From Diplonema papillatum (taxonomy: Eukaryota > Euglenozoa > Diplonemea > Diplonemida > Diplonemidae), in contig JAPJBO010000774.1 of assembly GCA_030068145.1 (NCBI GenBank), positions 1-64,000 of the forward strand: DNA of 64,000 bases, given 5' to 3'. This document shows positions 55,770 through 64,000 of this stretch, in pieces. Made by a program: the position numbers and the translations under genes. Under the pieces are notes generated by a model that saw nothing but the letters and a program-made list of their open reading frames with translations, was not told where the DNA came from and ran no database searches. The stretch's first letter is position 1, and each line of letters begins with the position of its first letter.

Positions 55770-57415
55770 GTATGCCTACCTCTTTTGGCAAGTACACGCA
55801 AGTACACGACCCACTTGTTATGGGGGTTTACTGCTATGCTGGTACTAGTTCTCCCGCTGAGGAACAAAGCGGATGAATTCCTCAAACGATATGACAGTGC
55901 TTAAGCACTTTGGCAGGGGATATCTGGTAGCGACACACTCGCTGATAGGACTTGTCATAGCTGGCCATTCCATGCGGCGTTAATCTTGAAAACCACTTTC
56001 AGACGCCTTCCAGGGAATGGAAGCCGCGGGAGATAATTGTTTTCATTGCTGGTGGTATAACGTGCGAGGTATGCATTTCGTTTGCAGTACTGCGGTGACT
56101 GATCACGCGGGAAACCCAGTGCCGAAAAAGGAACGCCGGTGAAGAACCCCGCCGGCTTCTGAATTCTCGCATTTTGCTGACTTGTGAGGAGCTGTAAACA
56201 ACAACCAAGATTCAGTATAGAAGCGGGCGTGAGCCAGCACCTGGCCGCCTAGCACATCAGCTTCCGAACTGTGGATGTCTTTACCTTTGCGCCCTTACTT
56301 GCCCTCGTCAGTAGCAAGTACCTTTTCAGCAAAGGTCTTGCGATTGTCCAGCACAAACGAAGAACGCTCGAACCCGTTTTGTAGGAATCGAAGACGATTT
56401 GCGAGGTAATGAAGGAGAGTCCGCCCATAAAGGTATGCCGCGTTGCAAACGACCTCTCGTTATTTTTGTGAGTGCCGCTCCGAGCTGAGGTACGACGAGC
56501 TCATCTGTGGGAAGGAGGTTCTGCTGAGGTACATGAGAGCGTTCTTCGGGGCCCTGAGTGCAGCCCGGACCAGACAACGACTGGACCAATTCCGAGTGGA
56601 GGGAGAAAGGGGCATTTCCGGAGTTACCGCCTGAGCTGCTACAGCCCTCAACCCCTTTGCTTGCCTACGGAGGAACCCGAGCTGGAGTTAGGGCAACGTG
56701 CCTCCAGATAAGTGCTGGGAAACTTGCAAAAGGATCCCAAGGTTCCGCATTTTGAAGTCGGAAAACTCGAGTTTGACCCAGAGTTTTCCCAGAAGGCTTT
56801 AACCTCCCTTCCTTTCCGTTCGGAGGGTAATTATAGGACACGCGCACTTGTGATAGGAGCGTTCCGTACCTGAGATCAAAATCGCACCAAAGACAAAGAA
56901 GAAATGGCGATCAGCCGCGCACGCGCAATCCTGTCTAATGGGTAACACACACACACACACACATACACACACTTACACAGATTCTCCTCGGAGGTACCGA
57001 CTTGCTACGGTCCGGCGACGTGGTAAAAGGCTTGATCACAAGCTAGCTGGTCGTGGTGTGCCTACGCTTCCTCCGTCCTAACTACCCCGTCTTCTATCGT
57101 CGTCGCGAACGATCGCCGGGCTTTGCCCCCGAGGATGCGGCGCTTCGTGTTGCACACAAACACCATAGGGGGGAAAACGCCGTCGTCGTCGCAAAGCTGA
57201 TGCGGGAAAACACTGTTGTTTCGCAGGGTTGAGCGGCTCTAAAAATTGCGTCCTCAGGCGGCCCTGCCAAGTCTGTGCAGCAACTGCCCAACGGATGGTG
57301 ATCCGGCACGCAGGGTTGCGTCCTCTGCGCCGCGGCCTCGGTGGCGGGATCCCCGATGGAGCGTTGCGATAGTCGTGACAGCGCAAGTTCAGCGAAGACC
57401 CACCAAAGGTCTAGC
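55770..57415. other. No supported gene
   Basis: Searched for the missing VPS45 C-terminal exon without success. A 63-codon frame at 56443-56634 has ordinary composition but no match. A short (CA)n lies at 56946-56970. Confidence 0.4.
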
Positions 57416-57845
57416 GGCGAACATTGGGGGTCGAGGCGAACATTCGAGGTCCAGGCGAACATTGGGGGTCAAGGCGAACATTCGAGGTCCAGGCGAACAT
57501 TGGGGGTCAAGGCGAACATTGGGGGTCAAGGCGAACATTGGGGGTCCAGGCGAACATTGGAGGTCCAGGCGAACATTGGGGGTCCAGGCGAACATTGGGG
57601 GTCCAGGCGAACATTGGGGGTCCAGGCGAACATTGGGGGTCCAGGCGAACATTGGGGGTCCAGGCGAACATTGGGGGTCCAGGCGAACATTGGGGGTCCA
57701 GGCGAACATTGGAGGTCCAGGCGAACATTGGAGGTCCAGGCGAACATTGGGGGTCAAGACGAACATTGGGGGTCAAGGCGAACATTGGGGGTCCAGGCGA
57801 ACATTGGGGGTCCAGACGAACACTGGGGGTCCAGGCGAATATTGT
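57416..57845. repeat. 19-bp minisatellite, ~22 copies
   Basis: Unit GCGAACATTGGGGGTCCAG with CAAG and GAGG variants. Nineteen is not a multiple of three, so all frames read the same 19-residue peptide cycle; the long frames on both strands are artefacts. Confidence 0.97.
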
Positions 57846-58875
57846 TAGCAGTCGGCACACGACGGTTCGCAAGGTGGGATGCTCTCAAACTCGTTTAATA
57901 TCGTAGTGCGCGTGCAGCCTAGGACATTTAGGAGCATCACAGACCTGCTATTGGCTCGCTCTTCCGCGCGCTATAAGTCGCGCGCAGTCCCCTTGAGAAG
58001 TAGTGCGCGTCTCGGGTAAGCAGCAAGCCGCCGATGCCAAAAAGACACCCCACAACGACACGCCCACCTATTTAAGGGTCGAGATCTCGTTCGTTAACTT
58101 ATTCAATAGATTGTGGGAAGGCAAATTCCCCGCCAACTGATCCGATCCCCCTCTACCGACGAAGCCCAAACTGACGAAAGCCTCTGTTCGGATGCATCCC
58201 TGTACCCGGACTAGCTTTTTTTGGACACTGTTCCGTGTGCCTCCTCTTCGCCTCCTTCGGTCCGTAAATAGCATTTCTGCGCAGTGCCTTCGCTCCATCA
58301 CCGTCTGTTCCAGCTTCGGAACGCGATCGATCCCGGCTCCTCGTAGTTAGTTGTGCCCTCTCCGCCATCTCCCCTTGACAATGCCGAGCCAAAGGGCGCA
58401 CCAACCAACCGGCCTGAAACCCGAGCGAACGTTACCAGGGGAGGAAAAAAGGACCGCTTTTGTCTTCTTCGTATTTATTCCCTCCCCTCCTCCACCCCCA
58501 TCTCTTTTTCCTTTTGCCCTCGCCTCGAACTAGCCCCGTTGCTTTTTTTAGCTGTGTCCAAAACCAGATGCTATCCTGCTGTTAGCAGTGCCGCCCTTTC
58601 TGTTGACACCACGACATGAACGCCTTCGGCTTGGCGAAGCGGCGCGGAAGTCTCTGATGCTGCAGCATCATCTTGTCTATAAAAAGTGCTCACAATCTCG
58701 TGGCCAGCGTGTTTGTTGGCCGAACAAAGTTGAAAGAGTCTAAAATCGTCCCACCAAATAAGAAACATGATCGGGATGTGAGAGTGGTAGTTGCCGCTCG
58801 CGACCCGAGACTTTCGAAATATCCGTGGTTTGTGGCTGCGAGTCGTTCAGCCACGATCCATCCAGTGCAAACATC
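57846..58875. other. No supported gene
   Basis: Short frames only. The phrase CACGCCCACCTATTTAAGGGT with TCGAGATCTCGTTCGTTAAC (58059-58100) resembles 34812-34852, a dispersed repeat piece. Confidence 0.4.
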
Positions 58876-59035
58876 ATGACACCGTCCGATCGAACGACCG
58901 TGGGTGCCAGGGAGCACGAAACGAAGCTCGTTTTGTACTACCCGCATTTGCTGTCAGAATGGGTCGGAAGGCTGCACCAAATATCGGAAGACGGCGCATC
59001 TGCGGGGATTCTGCACAAGATTTGCACCAGATCCC
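58876..59035 (+). CDS. Candidate first exon of the kinase gene
   Basis: ATG 58876 opens 53 codons (with KLVLYYPHLLSEWVGRLHQI) ended by a good donor GTGAGT in phase 1. An AG at 60336-60337 has the matching phase and opens into the kinase frame through SGEPKRRGRPPKPKRTSGDP, which has an AT-hook-like RGRPP core. This would add about 115 residues before the Met at 60520. No domain is recognised in the exon. It could instead belong to another gene. Confidence 0.3.
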
Positions 59036-59165
59036 GTGAGTAGTGCAACGACGTGGGTCTCAGTAACATGGGACATGGCAACGACAACAATCCCAAGAGG
59101 CAAATGTTGCTTGGAGGCTCGCTTCTCCTAACACGAGACGAGAGGAGGTTAACCTCAAACTAAAT

Positions 59166-59384
<219 letters not shown>

Positions 59385-59984
59385 TTGCCGACAACTAACA
59401 AGTAAAAGAATGAAACAAAACTACGCATTTCTTTCCATTTTCTCCAATGAACCACTACGCAGGGATACACACGCGAAACAGAGGAGCCAACGGGCAGCCG
59501 GAAACCCCCGCATACAGGCGGAGGAGTTTCTACCAAGAAAAGGAATCCGCAGCCGCTTCTTCTTTCTTTTGGAAACCTCTTTCTGGTCTGCCACACGCAC
59601 ACCACCCTCTTCCTACCCCACGTAGCGGCAAAGAAAGCGGGAGTCTTTCCCCCGCCCTTTGCCCCGCACCGGTCTTCTTTTTATTGCATTTTTTTTTTTT
59701 TTTTGCGCTTCGTTCGCACGCACAGACGACAAGCAACTTCTCTTTGCTTTCTTTCGAGCCCGTGAAAATCCTTTCCTTCGTGTTTTGAGAAACCGAAGAG
59801 GCAAAAGGGGACCCTGGGTCCACCGTCACAGACTGACCAGCAACAGAAAGGCTTTTAAGGCTTCGGCTGCAACCACACACCGACACTCACACGCACCACA
59901 CACGCACTGAGTCGCGAGGACACCCTCCCCACGTCTTCGACAGAGGAAAAAAAAAAAAAAAAAAAAAAGACGCTAACCCAGACA
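59385..59984. other. Non-coding; poly-T and poly-A tracts
   Basis: T-run at 59689-59704 and A-run at 59947-59968. CAAAACTACGCATTTCTT at 59416 is shared with 50990. No gene seen. Confidence 0.5.
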
Positions 59985-60178
59985 ACTTCCGCCGGTAGAG
60001 AAACCTCGCCTAAAGAAATCAACTGCCTTCGGGTAGGCTAGTCTGACACTAGTTGTCGTCGGAAAAAAAAAAAAAGCGCCAACCCCAAACAAACTTCCGC
60101 CGGCAGAGAGAAACCCTGCCGCGAAAGAAACCGACCACCCCCCGAGTGGTCTAGTCTGACACTTTGCTGTCGTCCAAG
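59985..60178. repeat. Dispersed repeat P, two tandem copies
   Basis: CTTCCGCCGG-AGAGAAAC, CTAGTCTGACAC and TGTCGTCG occur at 59985-60062 and 60090-60178, separated by an A-tract. A third copy lies at 28556-28705. Confidence 0.8.
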
Positions 60179-60519
60179 GAAAAAGGAGAAGAACGCCGTC
60201 GCAGGCTACCGACTGGGCGAATACCGTACTCGCGTAGTAGTAACAGATTTGCACGAAGCCGAAGAGCGCGCCGCCGACGCAGCAAAAAAGGGGGGGGGAC
60301 GGAGAGTGAGAAGGAGACGAGACGCCTCGTCCCAAAGATTCCGGGGAGCCGAAACGACGCGGCCGCCCCCCGAAGCCTAAGCGGACCAGCGGTGACCCCT
60401 GGGCCGCCGCCGGCACGCCGACCGCGCTTCGGGGCCCGCCGGAGGCCCCGAAGCCGCCCCGGCGGCGCGCGCCCGCGGCGCAGAAGCCGTACAGCGCCGC
60501 GAAGCTCGCGCTGCTGCAG

Positions 60520-63519
60520 ATGGCCGCCTGCAGCACCGGCCACGGGCCCGAGCGGGCCGGGCTCACAGGGTGGGTCCGCGGCCGTGACTACAAGCGCGGG
60601 TCGAAGATCGGCCAGGGCGGGTACGGCGTCGTGTACGAGTGCATCAACATGCACCCGACCGTCATCCACTCGAAGTCGGCGACGCCGGTGGTCCTCGAGC
60701 GGGGCAGTCTCTTCGCGGAGAAAATTGTGGACATCGCGGATGCGGAGAACAAAGTCGTCGACCTCTGCCACGAGATCCAGATCCTCTCAGAGCTCGAGCA
60801 CCCGCACATCGTCCGATACTACGGGTCGACCATCACCGGAAAGAACAAGGACCGCATCCATCTGTTCATGGAGTACGTCCCCGGCGGGTCTCTGAACCAA
60901 CTCGTGCAGCAGTTCGGGTTGTTGAGCGAGCTGGTTGTGCAAGCCTACACCGCGCAGATCCTGCGCGCCCTGGAGTACCTGCACACGGCGGGGTACGTGC
61001 ACAAGGACCTGAAGGCGAGCAACATCCTGATCTCGACGTCGTCGGTCGTCAAAATCACCGATTTCGGGACGTGCCACAAGATCGCGAAGTGCTCGAAAAC
61101 CAACAAGCGGGCGTCGAAGATGCACGTCGAGGACAAGCAGACCGGGACGCCGAACTTCTTCCCGCCGGAGAGGATCCGGGAGAAGAAGATCGGCCCGCAG
61201 ACGGACATCTGGGCGCTCGCGTGCGTGATCCTGGAGATGATCAACGGGAGGACCCCGTTCAGCACCGCGAGCAACTACGTCGTGGCGCAGTACCGCGTGG
61301 GGTCTGGTGAGGTGCCCAGGGTGCCGAGCAGCGCGTCGGACCTGCTGAAGGCGTTTTTGAGTCGGTGCTTCCTCGACGCGAGCAAGCGGCCGTCCGCCAC
61401 CGAGCTGCTGCAAGACCCGTTCATCACGACGCACCTCGTCAACGAAGAAGAGGTCGTCAACACGTCGGACGAGGAGGAGGACCCCAACCGCGCCCCGTCG
61501 ATCGACGACTTCGAGCGGATCACCATCGGCACCACGACTGCGTCCCCGGGACACACGAACACCACCTCACCCATCACTTGCGACCCGGCGAACATCGACA
61601 ACCGAAACATCTCCCGCGTCAGTGCGGCGTCCAGTGGTATGTCATCTCCGTCTGCGGCACGCACGCTTTTTTTTTTTTTTTTGTATAAGCACCTGCTTTG
61701 TAGGAAATGCTTGAGGAGACTGCCAGTTGCGATAGATCAAAGGAGGTAACTGTGCTGTAGCCCACACGAAACACAGGTAAATCTGGGTTTAGTGGCGGGC
61801 GTAAGCGTTCAACAAAAAAGACCCACTTTGTAGTTGTATTGTTTTCTCCCCCTCTAGCCTCCTTCGAAATGAGCACAAGTTGTATTGTTTCTCCCCTCGA
61901 GCCTCCGTCGGAATAAGCACGCCATCCCCTCGAGTATTTGTTGTTGTTGTTGGTAAGTCGAGAGCAGCCCAAAGTTAGAACGACTTTTCTGGCGTCTAAG
62001 CCCGACCTCCACCCGTCAGCAAGGGGCTTCCGGACTGTAGATGCCCTCCCCTCCAGAACACACATACAGGTGGGTGGGGACATACAGGTCACAGTTGCAC
62101 TGTCGCTACGTCGGCAGTGCAAGTCTGGGTTCGGTGCATCCAACGGAAAAGGCCGATTTTTCTTGCCGGATAATGCGCTCCGACTACTGAAATACTGTGG
62201 TACAGGGCCTCTCTCTCTCTCGATCTTGTCAATGACAGCGAGAACACATATAGGAGGCCCTGGGACTGCTGAGGCGTGACTACCCCCGCCCCTGTCCCTC
62301 CCAGGGAGCCGCCCCCAATCTAGCCTGGCCCCTGACGGTGGAGGCCCACACCCTTTGACTTGTTTTATGCGTTCTCTCTCTCTCTCCCCTTCACACAACC
62401 GCTCACGCTCTTGCTTCTGGTAAGCAGGACTGGCGACGCGGGATGAACCGAGAGCTGGCTTAAGGTGTCCGAGTGATCGCTCATCAGATCCCACAAAGGG
62501 TGTCGGTTCATCTTGACAGCAGGACGGTGGCCATGGAAGTCGGCATCCGACAATGAGTGTGTAACTACTCACCTGCCGAATGCACCGGTCCCCAAATTGG
62601 ATGATGCTCAAGCGATCCACCCCGTATTTTACATCAGTATAATTCGTTGTCATTTACCGCCCCCCTGGGACGGTTACGGAACTGCCTGTTAAATGGGTGC
62701 AGTATTCACAAGGGGTCCGGGGCTCGTTCACAGGAGTTCCACAGCCGCTGTGGAGTTCCACCGCCGCTGTTCTAACCCCCCCCCTGGAAATTACCCCTCG
62801 GCCAAAATTGAGGCCTCAGGGGGAAGGGGGTAAAAAATGACAACGAATTATACTGATTATAATACATTACGTTCCAAGCCTACCGTTTTCACGAAGCAGG
62901 ATACGCTACGACGACGACGGCGACGTTCCTTCCGACCCCCTCGAGCAGCGAGTCAACGGAGTCCTCCGGATGCGAGAGGCCCGGCTCGGGCGCCGGGCAG
63001 GTCCCCGACCTGCCTAGCCACAGCTCCTCCGGGCACCAAGGGCGCAAGGGAAGGAAGAAGCGCTTCATCAAACGAGGCCAGCGCGCGCCGCACGCCAGCC
63101 CCGCCGCAGCCCCCGCCGACCCGGCCGCGGCGGCGCCGGCGCCGCGGCGGCCGTGGTCGGAGTCGACGCGGAAGCGGCTGGGGCGGGGTGGGACGTTTTT
63201 CCTCGGCGCGTTCTTCGTGCACCTCTTCCACCTGGCGGCGGTGCCGCGGTGCGTCGACTCGCTGGCCCGCGCCGCGGCGCGCCGGTTTCCGTTCATCGCC
63301 GCCGCGAAGCCCGAGGCTGGACCCGCGCGGCTGGCGGGCGGCGGCGGCGTGGGCGGCGCCGCCCGGCTGCTGCAGAGAGTGTTCGCCCCCAGCTTCTTCG
63401 CCTCCGGCCCGCCGGCCGCGGACGCCGCTGGGCCCGGGCCCGCGTCCCCCTCGCCGTCAGCGGCGCGCGAGCTCGGCTGCCGTGTCTTCAACTGCGCCGT
63501 CGGCGCGCTTTCGGTCGCC
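60520..63519 (+). CDS. STE-type (MAPKKK-like) protein kinase, runs past the window
   Basis: Exons 60520-61636 and 62900-63519 join in phase 1. Exon 2 ends at GTATGT (63520) in phase 0, so more coding lies beyond the window. Kinase landmarks, numbered from Met 60520: glycine loop IGQGGYGVVYE (30-40), Lys68 in FAEKIV, helix-C Glu85, HKDLKASN (161-168; HKD instead of HRD), DFG 181-183, PPE 215-217 in TGTPNFFPPERI, and Asp229 in the F helix. Hinge and lobe sequence (MEYVPGGSLNQLVQQFG, ALEYLHTAGYVHKDLKASNI) fits MAPKKK/STE11 kinases. All catalytic residues are present. The C-terminal part is acidic, then Ser/Thr-rich and Ala/Pro-rich, with a hydrophobic stretch GTFFLGAFFVHLFHLAAV that may anchor a membrane. 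The frame is open upstream of 60520, so a 5' exon is likely. Confidence 0.85.
61681..61860 (-). mobile_element. SINE-like element, subfamily S2, copy 2
   Basis: A poly-T (61665-61681) leads into TGTATAAGCACCTGCTTTGT. The body matches 63555-63692 and 22666-22975, ending near AAAAAAGACCCACTTTGTAG. It lies in kinase intron 1, antisense to the gene. Confidence 0.85.
62425..62556 (-). repeat. Dispersed repeat Q, copy 3 (inverted)
   Basis: AGGACTGGCGACGCGGGATG through GAAGTCGGCATCCGACAATG is the reverse complement of 31865-32000. It lies in kinase intron 1. Confidence 0.85.
62634..62857. mobile_element. Small MITE in kinase intron 1
   Basis: ATCAGTATAATTCGTTGTCA at the left and TGACAACGAATTATACTGAT at the right are perfect inverted repeats over at least 20 bp, extending into TTTACC and CCCCC. 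About 224 bp, without ORF. The centre contains a short internal hairpin (AGTTCCACAGCCGCTGTGG). Confidence 0.85.
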
Positions 63520-63554
63520 GTATGTCCAGTTCTTGTCGGGGGGAAAATGTTTCT

Positions 63555-63692
63555 TGTATAAGCACCTGCTTTGTAGGAAATACTTGAGGAGGCTGCCAGT
63601 TGCAAAAGATCAAAGGAGGTAAATGTGCTGTAGCCCACACGAAACACAGGTAAATCTGGGTTTAGTGGCGTAAGCGTTCAACAAAAAAAAGA
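63555..63692 (-). mobile_element. SINE-like element, subfamily S2, copy 3
   Basis: TTGTATAAGCACCTGCTTTG to TTCAACAAAAAAAAG, nearly identical to 61681-61820. It starts 35 bp after the exon-2 donor of the kinase gene. Confidence 0.85.
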
Positions 63693-64000
63693 AGAAGAGC
63701 GCGTGGTGCTTGCACCACTGAGGCCAGGTTATGCAAACGCGGATTTTTGTGAAGGATTGTTCAGGAAACGGTCGTGAGCGAAACCCGGCCGGTTAAGTTT
63801 AAGTACATGAACCACATGGATTAGCATGCACTGTGTCGCCGCTTAAGGTTACTTTATGACGTCGTCACCTGTCATTGCGTCGTCAAGGTCGAGTACTTGT
63901 GGCGCCTGCTGGGCTTTCTTGCGGTTCTGGAGATTGCGTGGGGGGGGCACAGGTGCGGACGGGCTTGCACGTTTTTCACTCTCGAGGACACTGGAGTGCT
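63693..64000. other. Window edge, presumed kinase intron
   Basis: No exon recognised; a G-run of seven lies near 63941. Confidence 0.4.

Noticed and set aside
56443..56634. Missing C-terminal exon of VPS45
   Set aside because: The 63-codon frame does not show the conserved glycine-rich strand block of the VPS45 C-terminus.

Overview
The window is nuclear DNA from a microbial eukaryote. Protein-coding genes are split by GT-AG introns whose phases match across exons. Gene families are eukaryotic only: VPS45-type SM protein, meiotic HORMA protein, STE-type protein kinase, ubiquitin-specific protease. Genes sit far apart in a matrix of microsatellites, minisatellites, SINE-like retroposons, foldback elements and DNA transposons. 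No tRNA, rRNA, CRISPR array or prokaryotic operon was found. The species cannot be fixed from sequence alone; a repeat-rich protist or alga (alveolate or stramenopile type) is a guess only.

Layout. 1-8.1 kb: a 1.3-kb foldback element carrying a small ORF, C-rich and G-rich minisatellites, long (TA)n and (CA)n tracts, and a decayed mobile ORF. 8.6-12.8 kb: a USP deubiquitinase ORF between inverted repeats, then a zinc-binding ORF and a tyrosine recombinase interrupted by two stops. 13.87-16.07 kb: a complete hAT transposon with 8-bp target duplication, nested in a second copy of the decayed mobile ORF. 17-22.6 kb: repeats and a Cys/His-rich ORF. 23.3-27.3 kb: a potassium-channel cluster with one complete gene, one N-terminal-only paralogue and one C-terminal relic. 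30.0-36.8 kb: a small protein resembling the HORMA-remodelling adaptor p31comet, its decayed copies, and a six-exon HORMAD/Hop1-like gene. 38.1-43.8 kb: a relic of the 5' end of, then the whole of, a three-exon coiled-coil gene. 45.7-51.3 kb: a tandem array of two broken and one intact TPR-like gene, with a 2.0-kb TIR element in the upstream flank of copy B. 53.2-55.8 kb: VPS45 without its last exon. 60.5 kb to the end: a STE/MAPKKK-like kinase whose introns are full of mobile elements; it runs off the right edge.

How genes may work together. The Hop1-like protein and the p31comet-like protein belong to families acting in one pathway (PCH2/TRIP13-p31comet remodelling of HORMA proteins in meiosis and the spindle checkpoint). 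Their closeness is the most interesting gene neighbourhood here. VPS45 serves SNARE-dependent traffic, the channel serves ion flux, and the kinase serves signalling; nothing links these three to each other. Exon joins were worked out by hand from splice dinucleotides, reading phase and remembered family alignments, not from transcripts or database searches.
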